NCBI RefSeq assembly: GCF_049319665.1
Contig: NZ_JBMOUD010000021.1
Span: 1 to 55,962, forward strand
Length of the DNA stretch: 55,962 bases
Direction of reading: 5' to 3'
Source of the DNA: JBMOUD01 sp049319665
Lineage (GTDB): Bacteria; Pseudomonadota; Gammaproteobacteria; Enterobacterales; Enterobacteriaceae
Shown piece by piece: positions 7,694 to 16,298 of the stretch (positions are counted from its first letter, which is position 1; the number at the start of each line of letters is the position of its first letter). Made by a program: the position numbers and the translations under genes. The notes beneath the pieces are model-generated. The model searched no databases. It saw only the letters and a program-made list of their open reading frames with translations, and had not been told where the DNA came from.

Positions 7694-8836
7694 TTACGCT
7701 TCTTCACTTAAAAACAGCTCCAGCAACGAGTTCAAGAATAACTTGCCTTTCTCAGTGATCTGCCAGTGCTGCTCGGTTTCCAGCAGATAGGCTTTGGCGA
7801 TGGCTTCATCAAGCTGGGGACGGATGGCGGATTCATCTAATCCGGTATAAACAGCAAACTCATCGCGTGGCGCAGGTTCTAGCAGACGGAAACGGTTCAT
7901 GAAGAACTCGAAAGGCAGTTCTGCTGTTTCAACCTGATGCTGTTTGTCCATATAGCGTCCCTGCATATAACCGCGCGGGTGCTTGGTTTTTACCGTACGC
8001 AGAATGGTACCGTCAGGTTGCGTTAATTTGCCGTGCGCACCGCAGCCTACGCCGATATAGTCACCAAAACGCCAATAGTTGAGGTTATGCTGGCATTGAT
8101 AGCCCGGTTTCGCATAAGCCGAGGTTTCGTATTGTTGATAGCCTGCAGCCGTTAACAGTTGGTCGCCTTGCTCAAAGATATCCCACAGCGCATCATCATC
8201 CGGCAATACCGGTGGGCGTGAAGCAAACATGGTATTCGGCTCGATAGTCAGCTGATACCACGACAAATGCGGTGGGTTAAGTGCAATCGCCTGACGTAAA
8301 TCATCCAGCGCTTGTTCCAGCGTTTGATCCGGTAAGCCGTGCATCAAATCCAAATTGAAACTGCGCAGCCCAAGGCCGGTTGCCAGATTCGCCGCGCGTT
8401 TAGCTTCATCGCAGCCATGAATTCGCCCTAAACGCTGTAGTTTTTGGTTATCAAAGCTTTGTACACCGATAGAAATACGGTTGACGCCAGCGCGCTGATA
8501 GCCGCTAAAACGATCTGCTTCAACCGTGCCTGGATTAGCTTCCATGGTGATTTCCGCCGTCGGCGACAGCGGCAGGCGTGAGCGCACGCCATCAAGCAGC
8601 GTTTGCATCGCTTCGGCGCTTAACAGGCTCGGCGTGCCGCCACCGATAAAGATGGTTTCAACGCTACGTCCGGCAGTTAGCGGTAAATCTGCATCCAGGT
8701 CGGCCAGCAGATGTGCCACGTAATCATCGTGTGGCACCTCGCCTTTGAGGGCGTGAGAGTTAAAATCGCAATACGGACACTTTTGCACACACCACGGAAT
8801 ATGCAGGTACAGACTAAGCGGCGGCAACTTACGCAT
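7694..8836 (-). CDS. hemW: Radical SAM haem chaperone HemW
   Basis: The 380-residue protein is HemW, formerly called oxygen-independent coproporphyrinogen oxidase-like YggW. The radical SAM cluster motif C16-x3-C20-x2-C23 (CVQKCPYC) opens the protein, and the HemN C-terminal domain follows after about residue 290. HemW binds haem and is thought to deliver it to membrane respiratory proteins; it lacks true HemN activity. It overlaps rdgB by 8 bp (8829-8836) and is the last gene of the yggS-proC-yggT-rdgB-hemW run. Confidence 0.95.
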   Translation of the reverse strand: MRKLPPLSLYLHIPWCVQKCPYCDFNSHALKGEVPHDDYVAHLLADLDADLPLTAGRSVETIFIGGGTPSLLSAEAMQTLLDGVRSRLPLSPTAEITMEANPGTVEADRFSGYQRAGVNRISIGVQSFDNQKLQRLGRIHGCDEAKRAANLATGLGLRSFNLDLMHGLPDQTLEQALDDLRQAIALNPPHLSWYQLTIEPNTMFASRPPVLPDDDALWDIFEQGDQLLTAAGYQQYETSAYAKPGYQCQHNLNYWRFGDYIGVGCGAHGKLTQPDGTILRTVKTKHPRGYMQGRYMDKQHQVETAELPFEFFMNRFRLLEPAPRDEFAVYTGLDESAIRPQLDEAIAKAYLLETEQHWQITEKGKLFLNSLLELFLSEEA

Positions 8837-9437
8837 GTTGAGCGTGTTTCCCTTTCATCGCTTCGAGCAGCAACGCTAACGCCTGACCACGATGAGATAC
8901 CGCGCTTTTCTCTTCACGCGTCAGTTCGGCCGCTGTTTTACCCAGCTCTGCTACAAAGAAGATCGGGTCATAGCCGAAGCCACCTTCACCTGCTGCGCTT
9001 AGCGTAATCTCACCGGCCCAGCTGCCGTGACAAACCAGCGGCGTTGGGTCATCGGCATGGCGCAGATAAACCAGTACGCAGTGGAACTGTGCGCCGCGCT
9101 CGGCGGCTGGAACATCTTGTAAGGCAACCAGCAGCTTTTCAAGATTTTGCTGGTCACTCGCGTCTTCACCGGCATAACGAGCAGAGTAAATACCCGGCGC
9201 GCCGCCAAGATAATCCACCGCTAAACCTGAATCGTCAGCAATTGCCGGCAATCCGGTAATACGTGCGGCATGACGCGCTTTGAGGATGGCGTTTTCAATA
9301 AAGGTCAAACCGGTTTCTTCAGCAGAATCAACGCCCAATTCGGTTTGCGCGACTACGTCAAGACCGAAGTCTGCTAATAGATGAGCGAGTTCGCGGACTT
9401 TGCCAGCGTTGCCGGTAGCCAGAACGACTTTTTGCAT
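8829..9437 (-). CDS. rdgB: dITP/XTP pyrophosphatase RdgB
   Basis: The 202-residue protein is the house-cleaning nucleotide pyrophosphatase of the HAM1/RdgB family. It hydrolyses dITP, ITP and XTP to the monophosphate so that deaminated purines stay out of nucleic acids. Motifs in order are TGNAGKVREL (residues 8-17), ADDSGL (about 68-73) and GFGYDPIF (about 153-160). It overlaps the next gene, hemW. In E. coli yggU lies just upstream, but here only a 97-bp gap separates rdgB from yggT. Confidence 0.96.
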   Translation of the reverse strand: MQKVVLATGNAGKVRELAHLLADFGLDVVAQTELGVDSAEETGLTFIENAILKARHAARITGLPAIADDSGLAVDYLGGAPGIYSARYAGEDASDQQNLEKLLVALQDVPAAERGAQFHCVLVYLRHADDPTPLVCHGSWAGEITLSAAGEGGFGYDPIFFVAELGKTAAELTREEKSAVSHRGQALALLLEAMKGKHAQHA

Positions 9438-9497
9438 GAGAATTCCTAAAAGACTGTTTTACGGTTAGCGCATCACACGCTTAAGTGCAGAGAGTGA

Positions 9498-9522
9498 ACG
9501 GGCAGAAAAGCTTTCTGCCCGT
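9498..9522. terminator. Perfect hairpin between yggT and rdgB
   Basis: ACGGGCAGAAA (9498-9508) pairs with TTTCTGCCCGT (9512-9522) around three bases. On the minus strand it follows the yggT stop and precedes rdgB, where yggU would lie in E. coli. There is no T-run, so it may be an attenuator or an RNA-stability element. Confidence 0.4.
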
Positions 9523-9534
9523 GAAATACTTAAG

Positions 9535-10089
9535 TCAGAGAATAATCCACAGCTCGCCCAGCAAATCCATGCCCAAATAGTTGAGCATATAGAGGATTAA
9601 CACCACAACCATTGCCGAGAAATCGATGCCGCCCATCGCAGGAATAATCCGGCGAATTGGGGACATTAGCGGCTCGGTAAGTTGCATCAGCACGTAATCC
9701 ATCGCGCCGCGGCCTTGGCTGACCCAACTCATCAATGAGCGAATGATGATCAGCCAAAACACCAGATAACCGGCGGCTTTGACTAGCGCTATCAGGCCAA
9801 AGAGCAGATTCATTAGGTTAATCGACAGCCCACCGCCTTGAATGAGCAGTAATAGCGGGAACTTGATGGTCGTTAGCACGAACGCCAGCAGCAGTGACGC
9901 GCTGTCGATCGGGCCTAATGGCGGAATAATTCGGCGCAACGGGCCAATAATCGGTTGGGTAATCTTCACCACAAACTGTGCGAAGGGGTTATAAAAATCT
10001 GAACGCGCCCATTGCATCCAGATACGTAACAGGAGAACCATGACATACAGGTCAATCAGTGTTTTGACCAGAAAAGTCAGCGTGAGCAT
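9535..10089 (-). CDS. yggT: YggT family inner membrane protein
   Basis: The 184-residue protein has two repeated YGGT domains (about 1-85 and 95-184). Each has two membrane spans and an RRIIP motif (RRIIPPLGPID and RRIIPAMGGID). E. coli YggT is linked to osmotic tolerance and potassium, but its molecular role is not settled. It lies 35 bp downstream of proC in the yggS-proC-yggT-rdgB-hemW run. Confidence 0.93.
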   Translation of the reverse strand: MLTLTFLVKTLIDLYVMVLLLRIWMQWARSDFYNPFAQFVVKITQPIIGPLRRIIPPLGPIDSASLLLAFVLTTIKFPLLLLIQGGGLSINLMNLLFGLIALVKAAGYLVFWLIIIRSLMSWVSQGRGAMDYVLMQLTEPLMSPIRRIIPAMGGIDFSAMVVVLILYMLNYLGMDLLGELWIIL

Positions 10090-10124
10090 AAGTACTTTAT
10101 TCCTTGGTGGTTAGCTGTGTTGAC

Positions 10125-10946
10125 TCAAAAAAGTTTTTCCATCTCTTGTGCACGCGCAATCGCTGCCTGCATTGCCAGAGAAACGGTCTCAGGCAATTTT
10201 TGCTCGTTGAAAGTGCGTAGCGCCTCAAAGGTGGTGCCGCCTTTAGAGGTGACATTCTCGCGCAGTTGGGACAAAGGTTTATCTGGACTGGCGGCAACGA
10301 GGGCCGTTGCCCCGCTGGCGGCTTGCTCGACCAGCATTCGTGCGGTTTCTGGACTAAAGCCTAAACGCTCGGCTTCTGCCTGCATGGCTTCCATAAACAG
10401 GAAGAAATAAGCCGGTGCGCTGCCTGCGGTCGCAATAATATGGTTAATACCTTCTTCGGTTTCAACCCAGCAGATTTTGCCGACTGAACTCATTAAATCA
10501 CTGCTGTAATCGCGGTCTTGCTGGCTGACATAATCGGGTGCATATAAGCCGCTGAGGCCTTTACCCACCAATGACGGGGTATTTGGCATAATGCGTACAA
10601 TATTGAGTGACTCGCCCAACATCTCGCAAAAACGCGCCACGCTAATGCCAGCAGCAATCGACAGCACCAGTTTAGCGCTGAAATCGACGTGCTCATGTAA
10701 TGGTTTGCACACCTCGGCCATTAACTGAGGTTTGACTGCCAGTACAACCACATCGGCCTCTTTGGCGCAGCTAATATTGTCATCGCTGCTTTTTACGCCG
10801 TATTTCTGTGCCAGCACATCGCGACGCGCAGTCGAGGGCGCACAGACGCTGATTAAATCCGCAGGATAGCCATTCTCAACCAAGCCAGAGATAATGGCAC
10901 CCGCCATATTGCCCGCGCCGATAAAACAGATTTTACGATATAGCAT
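10125..10946 (-). CDS. proC: Pyrroline-5-carboxylate reductase ProC
   Basis: The 273-residue protein catalyses the last step of proline synthesis, the NAD(P)H-dependent reduction of pyrroline-5-carboxylate. The Rossmann motif IGAGNMAGAI (residues 9-18) and the C-terminal signature (VTSKGGTTFEALRTF) are intact. AAGGA lies about 6 nt before the start. In E. coli proC is elsewhere on the chromosome. Here it is inside the yggS-yggT pair, an arrangement shared by many other bacteria and fitting the link between YggS-type PLP proteins and ProC. Confidence 0.96.
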   Translation of the reverse strand: MLYRKICFIGAGNMAGAIISGLVENGYPADLISVCAPSTARRDVLAQKYGVKSSDDNISCAKEADVVVLAVKPQLMAEVCKPLHEHVDFSAKLVLSIAAGISVARFCEMLGESLNIVRIMPNTPSLVGKGLSGLYAPDYVSQQDRDYSSDLMSSVGKICWVETEEGINHIIATAGSAPAYFFLFMEAMQAEAERLGFSPETARMLVEQAASGATALVAASPDKPLSQLRENVTSKGGTTFEALRTFNEQKLPETVSLAMQAAIARAQEMEKLF

Positions 10947-10991
10947 GGTGATCCTTATAGACCTCGCAGGGGGTGGATAACGTCAAATTTG

Positions 10992-11717
10992 TTATGATTT
11001 TGTCGCCGCGGAATAATCACGCGCGCCAAATATCGCGGTGCCTATGCGCACCATAGTGCTGCCAGCGGCGATAGCGGCTGGCATATCGTCGGTCATGCCC
11101 ATCGACAGCGTGTCGACCTGTGGGTGACTGAGTTGTAGCTGTGTAAATGCGGCCGCCATTTGCTTAAACACGGCAAGCTGTTGCGCATTATCCGGCTCGG
11201 GTGCGGGGATTGCCATTAGCCCGCGCAATTGCAGGCGAGGCATCTCACAAATTTGCGCCGCTAACGCTGGCACTTCCGCTAAGGTTATCCCCGATTTGCT
11301 GCTTTCATCGCTGATGTTGACCTGAATCAGCACCTGCAACGGTGGCAGCGATGCCGGACGCTGATCGTTGAGACGCTGTGCGATCTTCAGCCGGTCAATA
11401 GTGTGGCACCAGTCAAAGTTCTCTGCCACCAAACGACTCTTATTCGATTGCAACGGACCGATAAAGTGCCAGACCAGCGGCGGCTGATGTCCAGCAAAAT
11501 GCGCAATCTTATCGACGCCTTCCTGCACATAGTTTTCACCAAAGGCCAACTGCCCCGCATCAATCGCTAATGCGACATCGCTCGCAGGTTTGGTTTTACT
11601 CACTGCAAGCAGAGTAACTTCCTCTGAAGACCTGTCGCAATCCTGTGCAGCAGCGGCAATACGTGCCTGAACATCCTGTAGATTCTTCGAAATTGCGTGG
11701 TGCTGGCTTTGGCTCAT
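10992..11717 (-). CDS. yggS: PLP homeostasis protein YggS
   Basis: The 241-residue protein is the YggS/PLPBP family member, a single PLP-binding TIM barrel related to alanine racemase but without enzymatic activity. It helps balance vitamin B6 and amino acid pools. The PLP lysine is K41 in LLAVSKTKP, and the C-terminal SMGMTDDMPAAI and VRIGTAIFG motifs are present. It is divergent from the pilT-like gene, with only 21 bp between the two start codons. Each promoter must therefore lie partly inside the other's coding sequence. Confidence 0.96.
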   Translation of the reverse strand: MSQSQHHAISKNLQDVQARIAAAAQDCDRSSEEVTLLAVSKTKPASDVALAIDAGQLAFGENYVQEGVDKIAHFAGHQPPLVWHFIGPLQSNKSRLVAENFDWCHTIDRLKIAQRLNDQRPASLPPLQVLIQVNISDESSKSGITLAEVPALAAQICEMPRLQLRGLMAIPAPEPDNAQQLAVFKQMAAAFTQLQLSHPQVDTLSMGMTDDMPAAIAAGSTMVRIGTAIFGARDYSAATKS

Positions 11718-11738
11718 AGTGACTCAGGAGTAGTAGAA

Positions 11739-12758
11739 ATGGATATCGATCAATATGTGGTACGTAGTGTAAAGCAAAACGCCTCCGATCTGCACCTTTG
11801 TGCAGGTTATCGGCCGATGTTCCGTATTGATGGCCAGTTATGCCAGTGGCAAACCGACCCAGAGCTTAGCGCTCGGCACATGCAGGCATTGGCGGAACAA
11901 TGGCTGGATCGCGCCCAGCAACTAGAGTTGCAACAGCAAGGGCAGGTCGATTTCGCCATAACCTTGAGCGAGGGCCAGAGAATGCGGGTGAATATCTTCC
12001 AACAAAATTTAGGGATATCGATAGCATTGCGGCGTATTGCCACCGACAGCCTCACGCTGGAACAGCTCGATGCCCCAGCCATTTTACAGCAGTTGGTTGA
12101 GCGGCAAGACGGTTTGATTTTGGTGACCGGTGCCACCGGTAGCGGTAAATCGACTACGTTGACGGCGATGATCGAACACCTCAATCAACGGCAATCGCGG
12201 CATATTATTACACTGGAAGACCCGATCGAGTTCATCTATCAAGGAAAGCAATGTCTCATCCAACAGCGAGAACTTGGTCGGCATACTCACTCTTTTACCC
12301 AAGCGGTACGAGGCGCGTTGCGTGAAGACCCTGACGTTTTGCTGCTTGGCGAGCTGCGCGATAGCGACAGCATTCGTTTGGCGCTAACGGCGGCTGAAAC
12401 AGGTCATCTGGTACTGGCAACCTTGCATACGCGCAGCGCAACGCAGGCGGTCGACCGGCTGATCGACGTTTTCCCGGCAGAAGAGAAAGCCTTTGTTCGG
12501 GCACAATTGGCAGGCAGCCTCGCCGGTGTGGTGGCACAAAGATTAGTAACACGCCAGCAGGGCGGACGCATTGCGCTCTATGAAGTACTCACCTCCACAC
12601 CCGCCGTCGCCAGTTTGATTCGCGAAGGGAAAACACATCAGCTGTTAGACTCTTTACAAACCGGCGCACAGGCCGGTATGCAGACATTTGAACAAAGCAG
12701 ACAACAGCGGGTGAGCGCGGGGCTGTTAACCCAAGCCCCCGAAACATCGAGTCTTTAA
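11739..12758 (+). CDS. yggR: PilT-like type IV pilus retraction ATPase (YggR)
   Basis: The 339-residue protein is a GspE/PilT-family ATPase. The N-terminal domain begins MDIDQYVVRSVKQNASDLHL. Walker A is TGATGSGKST (about 130-139), and an aspartate box/Walker B (LREDPDVLLLGELRDSDS) and His box (HLVLATLHTRSA) follow. The start at 11739 matches PilT and has CAGGAG 8 nt upstream, so an upstream ATG at 11697 is not used. No other pilus gene is in the window. In E. coli the same orphan sits next to yggS. Its 3' end is duplicated at 13214-13246 (see findings). Confidence 0.92.
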   Translation: MDIDQYVVRSVKQNASDLHLCAGYRPMFRIDGQLCQWQTDPELSARHMQALAEQWLDRAQQLELQQQGQVDFAITLSEGQRMRVNIFQQNLGISIALRRIATDSLTLEQLDAPAILQQLVERQDGLILVTGATGSGKSTTLTAMIEHLNQRQSRHIITLEDPIEFIYQGKQCLIQQRELGRHTHSFTQAVRGALREDPDVLLLGELRDSDSIRLALTAAETGHLVLATLHTRSATQAVDRLIDVFPAEEKAFVRAQLAGSLAGVVAQRLVTRQQGGRIALYEVLTSTPAVASLIREGKTHQLLDSLQTGAQAGMQTFEQSRQQRVSAGLLTQAPETSSL

Positions 12759-12780
12759 TATTCCTGCGGTTTATTCCACT
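12722..12780. repeat. 59-bp direct repeat, left copy (pilT/ruvX junction)
   Basis: 52 of 59 bases match 13214-13272. This copy holds the last codons and stop of the pilT-like gene plus a remnant reading WNKPQEY-stop on the minus strand, matching the true RuvX C-terminus WNKPQES. The intact ruvX end is in the right copy. Confidence 0.85.
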
Positions 12781-12877
12781 TATAGCGCCAGGCAGAGTAG
12801 TATCAGAGCATGAATCTGAAATGCCAAGGCTGGCCTAATAGCGTTCGATTAGGTGGATATACAGGGAGTAAGTAATT

Positions 12878-13156
12878 TTGAAGATGGTAAAGCAAGTAAC
12901 TAAAAACATCCTGCTCTTCATCGTCTGTTTCTTTGTGGCGTTTTGGCTTTCCTCTTACGGAAAGCCGCTTTATGCCATCACGTCAGCAGTGATGGATTTT
13001 TCATATCAGGAGTTTAAACACACCCTCACACAAAGCTATGAAATGGATTTAGATCCTATAACGACGTCCACGCTGATGTTTATGATCACTTTGTATGCAT
13101 TGGTATTGTTTATGGCTGTGAAGCTAACCATAAAGAAAATAATAAATAACGAATAA
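12878..13156 (+). CDS. Small two-span membrane protein, unknown
   Basis: This 92-residue protein is not one I recognise. Two hydrophobic spans (about 10-27 and 66-84) flank a polar middle of about 35 residues, and the C-terminus is basic. It starts with TTG at 12878, which has GGGAG 9 nt upstream; the in-frame ATG at 12884 is too far from that site. It is AT-rich and lies on a roughly 490-bp segment bounded by 59-bp imperfect direct repeats, suggesting a small acquired insert. A hairpin at 13171-13192 could end its transcript. It probably sits in the inner membrane. No function can be assigned. Confidence 0.6.
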   Translation: MKMVKQVTKNILLFIVCFFVAFWLSSYGKPLYAITSAVMDFSYQEFKHTLTQSYEMDLDPITTSTLMFMITLYALVLFMAVKLTIKKIINNE

Positions 13157-13170
13157 CTAGAAAGAATGCT

Positions 13171-13192
13171 AGCCACTCTTAAGCGAGTGGCT
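13171..13192 (+). terminator. Hairpin after the small membrane gene
   Basis: AGCCACTC (13171-13178) pairs with GAGTGGCT (13185-13192). Only a weak T-rich tail (GACTTTGG) follows. Confidence 0.4.
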
Positions 13193-13213
13193 AAGACTTT
13201 GGCTTTTGGCGTT

Positions 13214-13272
13214 GCTGTTAACCCAAGCTCCAGAAATCTCGAATCTCTAAGATTCCTGCGGTTTATTCCACT
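13214..13272. repeat. 59-bp direct repeat, right copy
   Basis: Matches 12722-12780 at 52 of 59 bases. 13214-13246 is a decayed duplicate of the pilT 3' end that still reads as LLTQAPE-like codons. 13247-13272 is the genuine 3' end of ruvX. Confidence 0.85.
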
Positions 13273-13684
13273 GATTTTCAAACCAGCTTTCGAGGATGAT
13301 CACCGCGGAGGCGGAGTCTACGCTGCCTTTATCCAGCGCTTTGTAACCACCGCGTGAGAACAAATCGGCGCGGGCTTCAACGGTGCTTAAGCGCTCATCG
13401 TGCAGTTCGACTTGAACGCCGAAACGGCCGTGCAGCCGATTGGCAAACTTGCGCGCACGCGCGGTCAACGGCTGCTCGGTGCCGTCCATATTCAATGGCA
13501 GTCCAACGACCACTAAATCGGGTTGCCACTCTTTAAGCAGTTTTTCGATTTTTTGCCAGTCCGGTGTGCCATCTTGCGCTTTAAACGCCGCCAGTGGACG
13601 AGCTGTGCCCGTCACTTCTTGACCAATAGCCAGGCCGATGCTTTTGGTGCCGAAATCAAAGGCAAATAATGTGCGGTTAGCCAT
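13247..13684 (-). CDS. ruvX: Holliday junction resolvase-like RuvX (YqgF)
   Basis: The 145-residue protein is the RNase H-fold YqgF/RuvX family member. It takes part in pre-16S rRNA 5' processing and has been described as a Holliday junction resolvase-like protein. Motifs are AFDFGTKSIGLAIG (residues 8-21), VVGLPLNMDGTEQP and the acidic DERLSTVEA. The start codon overlaps the yqgE stop by one base (TAATG at 13684), so translation is coupled. Confidence 0.95.
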   Translation of the reverse strand: MANRTLFAFDFGTKSIGLAIGQEVTGTARPLAAFKAQDGTPDWQKIEKLLKEWQPDLVVVGLPLNMDGTEQPLTARARKFANRLHGRFGVQVELHDERLSTVEARADLFSRGGYKALDKGSVDSASAVIILESWFENQWNKPQES

Positions 13685-14247
13685 TAAGCGTGTCCTGCGT
13701 GGGTTGCCAGTTGGCTGACATTAATACCAATCATTTTTGCCGCTTCACGCCAGCGCTCGTTAATCGGTGTGTCGAAGAGAATTCTGCTGGTGGCCGGCAC
13801 AGTCAGCCAGCTATTGTTCAGCACTTCCTCTTCGAGTTGCCCCTGCGACCAACCTGCGTAACCGAGTGCGACCAGTACGTCTTTTGGTTGTTCTGGCGTA
13901 CCGAGGGTTTCCAGCACGTCTTTTGAAGTGGTCAGCATGGTCTGCTCAGAGATACTGATACTTGAGGCAAAACCGTCATGCGGCGAATGCAGAATAAAAC
14001 CACGGTCGTCTGCCAGCGGGCCGCCGGAGAACACCGGGCGATCGAGACGAATAGCCGGATCTCTTGGCGTTGGGTGGATGTCGAGTTTGTCCAAGACGTT
14101 CTCGACGGTGAATTCACCCACCAATTTATTAATCACTAAGCCCATTGCGCCTTCTTCATTGTGTTCACAGACATAGATGACGGAACGTTTGAATAAAGGC
14201 TCATCCAGTGCGGGCATCGCAATAAGGAAGTGATGTTGTAAGTTCAT
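13684..14247 (-). CDS. yqgE: YqgE/AlgH family protein
   Basis: The 187-residue protein is a DUF179/YqgE-AlgH family member. The start MNLQHHFLIAMPALDEPLFK matches E. coli YqgE. An in-frame ATG at 14391 would add 48 unrelated residues and is rejected. It is co-transcribed with gshB and ruvX in most gammaproteobacteria, with an uncertain role. No strong ribosome binding site precedes 14247. Confidence 0.93.
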   Translation of the reverse strand: MNLQHHFLIAMPALDEPLFKRSVIYVCEHNEEGAMGLVINKLVGEFTVENVLDKLDIHPTPRDPAIRLDRPVFSGGPLADDRGFILHSPHDGFASSISISEQTMLTTSKDVLETLGTPEQPKDVLVALGYAGWSQGQLEEEVLNNSWLTVPATSRILFDTPINERWREAAKMIGINVSQLATHAGHA

Positions 14248-14310
14248 AGTAATTAAGATACTTAGCCGTTGGCACTGATGGAACAAGGGGAAACTTTTTC
14301 TATTGAGTGA

Positions 14311-14338
14311 GGGCTTGCGCGGTTCAATCGGCAAGCCC
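14311..14338 (-). terminator. Hairpin between gshB and yqgE
   Basis: GGGCTTGC (14311-14318) pairs with GCAAGCCC (14331-14338). Without a T-run on the minus strand it may be an attenuator or mRNA-processing hairpin rather than a full terminator. Confidence 0.3.
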
Positions 14339-14406
14339 CCATCAAACAAGATATTTTCAAAGCAACTTGCCTTCAAATATATCCGCTTCAAACAAGACGT
14401 CTACGC

Positions 14407-15357
14407 TTAGCGAGCCGCCAGACGCTTCTCAATGGCATCCATCAACATACCAGTGACGGAGATGGGGAACGCGGCTTCAATTTCACGTGCACAGGTTGGG
14501 CTGGTGACGTTAATTTCAGTCAGGCGATCGCCAATGATATCCAGGCCAACGAAAATCAGCCCTTTCGCTTTCAAGGTTGGCGCAACGGCACGAGCAATTG
14601 CCCAATCGCTTTCGCTCAATGGACGGGCTTCGCCGCGGCCACCGGCGGCCAGATTACCACGAGTTTCGCCTTGTGCAGGGATACGCGCCAGGCAATAAGG
14701 TACCGGCTCGCCGTCCACTACTAATACGCGTTTGTCGCCGTCTTTAATGGCTGGCAGGTAGTTCTGCGCCATACAGAAGCGGCTGCCGTGTTCGGTCAGG
14801 GTTTCGATAATCACCGAGACGTTGGCATCTTCTGGCTTCAGGCGGAAGATAGATGCGCCACCCATGCCGTCCAACGGCTTGAGGATCACATCGCTGTGTT
14901 CTTGGTGGAATGCGCGCAACTGTGCGGCATTACGGGTCACTAATGTATCTGGCGTCAGCTCAGGGAACCAAGCGGTAAACAGCTTCTCGTTACAGTCGCG
15001 CAGGCTCTGCGGTTTGTTAACGATCAAGGTGCCTTTTTCTTCTGCGCGCTCAAGAATATAGGTCGCGTAGATAAATTCAGTATCAAACGGCGGGTCTTTA
15101 CGCATCAAAATGACGTCTAAGTCGTGCAGCGCAATATCCTGCTCGTTGCCAAACTGATACCACTCGGCGTAATCTTGCTTAACTGACAGTTTGCGCGTCG
15201 TTGCACGACCTTCGCCACCGCGCAGATAGAGGGAATCCATTTCCATATAGTGCAGTTCATAACCGCGACTTTGCGCTTCTAATAGCATGGCGAAGCTGGT
15301 GTCTTTCTTTATATTGATGGATGCAATGGGATCCATAACAATGCCGAGCTTAATCAT
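14407..15357 (-). CDS. gshB: Glutathione synthetase GshB
   Basis: The 316-residue ATP-grasp ligase joins gamma-glutamylcysteine and glycine, the second step of glutathione synthesis. The N-terminal domain begins MIKLGIVMDPIASINIKKD. The ATP-grasp segment VILKPLDGMGGASIFR (about 157-172) and the metal-binding end EINVTSPTC are intact. It lies 22 bp after rsmE and precedes yqgE-ruvX, the standard enterobacterial order. Confidence 0.97.
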   Translation of the reverse strand: MIKLGIVMDPIASINIKKDTSFAMLLEAQSRGYELHYMEMDSLYLRGGEGRATTRKLSVKQDYAEWYQFGNEQDIALHDLDVILMRKDPPFDTEFIYATYILERAEEKGTLIVNKPQSLRDCNEKLFTAWFPELTPDTLVTRNAAQLRAFHQEHSDVILKPLDGMGGASIFRLKPEDANVSVIIETLTEHGSRFCMAQNYLPAIKDGDKRVLVVDGEPVPYCLARIPAQGETRGNLAAGGRGEARPLSESDWAIARAVAPTLKAKGLIFVGLDIIGDRLTEINVTSPTCAREIEAAFPISVTGMLMDAIEKRLAAR

Positions 15358-15379
15358 TCTTATCTCCTAGAGCCTGGGA

Positions 15380-16111
15380 TTATCCCAGATCGCCGAAACG
15401 GACCTGCAGGGCCGTAATCGCGGTAAGTGCCGTCGTTTCTGTTCGTAGAACACGAGGCCCCAGCAGAATATCAGTAAATCCATAGCCGGTGGTCATGGCT
15501 ATTTCATCGGCTGACAAGCCGCCTTCTGGACCAATTAACAAGCGCACATCGGTAACGGGCAGTGGCAAGGTATTAATGCTGTGGCTAGCGCGCGGATGCA
15601 GATTGAGTTTTAGGCTGTCATCTTGCTCTGCGCACCATTGTTCGAGCGACATGACTTCGCGTATTTCAGGAACACGGTTACGGCCACATTGCTCGCAAGC
15701 GGCAACGGCAATTTTCTGCCACTGCTGCAATTTCTTACTCAAACGTTCGCCGTCGAGTTTAACGCCACAACGCTCGGAAAGCAGCGGAGTGATGGTATTT
15801 ACCCCCAGCTCGATGGATTTCTGGATAGTGAACTCCATTTTTTCACCACGGGACATCACTTGCCCGAGATGCAAATTCAGCGGAGATTCGTTATCACTGA
15901 TTTCACCAGCGGCAAGCTTAACCCGCACGCTCTTTTTATCCACCTGAGTAATGGTCGCTGCAAATACCTGATTACTGCCATCAAAGAGTTGTAGCAACTG
16001 GCCCGGCTGCATACGCAGAACGCGGCCAACGTGATTGGCAGCATCTTCGCTAAGCGATAATTCGCTAAAGTCAGTCAGAGGTTCCGGGTGGTAAATGCGA
16101 GGTATACGCAT
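15380..16111 (-). CDS. rsmE: 16S rRNA (uracil-1498-N3)-methyltransferase RsmE
   Basis: The 243-residue SPOUT methyltransferase modifies U1498 of 16S rRNA. The start MRIPRIYHPEPLTDF is chosen because it matches E. coli RsmE in sequence and length; an ATG 24 bp upstream has no family support. The C-terminal trefoil-knot motifs LLIGPEGGLSADE and LGPRVLRTETTALTA form the SAM site. It lies just upstream of gshB and is probably co-transcribed with it. Confidence 0.96.
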   Translation of the reverse strand: MRIPRIYHPEPLTDFSELSLSEDAANHVGRVLRMQPGQLLQLFDGSNQVFAATITQVDKKSVRVKLAAGEISDNESPLNLHLGQVMSRGEKMEFTIQKSIELGVNTITPLLSERCGVKLDGERLSKKLQQWQKIAVAACEQCGRNRVPEIREVMSLEQWCAEQDDSLKLNLHPRASHSINTLPLPVTDVRLLIGPEGGLSADEIAMTTGYGFTDILLGPRVLRTETTALTAITALQVRFGDLG

Positions 16112-16228
16112 GCGCAGCTGTGATCCTTTGGTCAAATAGGGGGCGTTACGTACAGTCCCCTAAGAATAATCTGGTTGAGTTAAGACTCAATAGAGTTCGA
16201 TATGTGGGTTGATAGCAAGCGAATCAAT

Positions 16229-16258
16229 CCCCAAAGCGAAGATAACTTGTCTTTGGGG
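16229..16258. terminator. Hairpin downstream of endA
   Basis: CCCCAAAG (16229-16236) pairs with CTTTGGGG (16251-16258), about 40 bp after the endA stop on the minus strand. No clear T-run follows. Confidence 0.35.
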
Positions 16259-16298
16259 CTAACAATGCTGCGAATTGAAATGCGATGGATATACTAAG

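Noticed and set aside
9530..9757. Minus-strand frame that might have been a residual yggU
   Set aside because: It is a shadow of yggT in another frame, and the protein does not resemble YggU.
13684..14391. Extended start of yqgE at 14391
   Set aside because: The first 48 residues are not part of the YqgE family and cover a hairpin; the start at 14247 matches E. coli.
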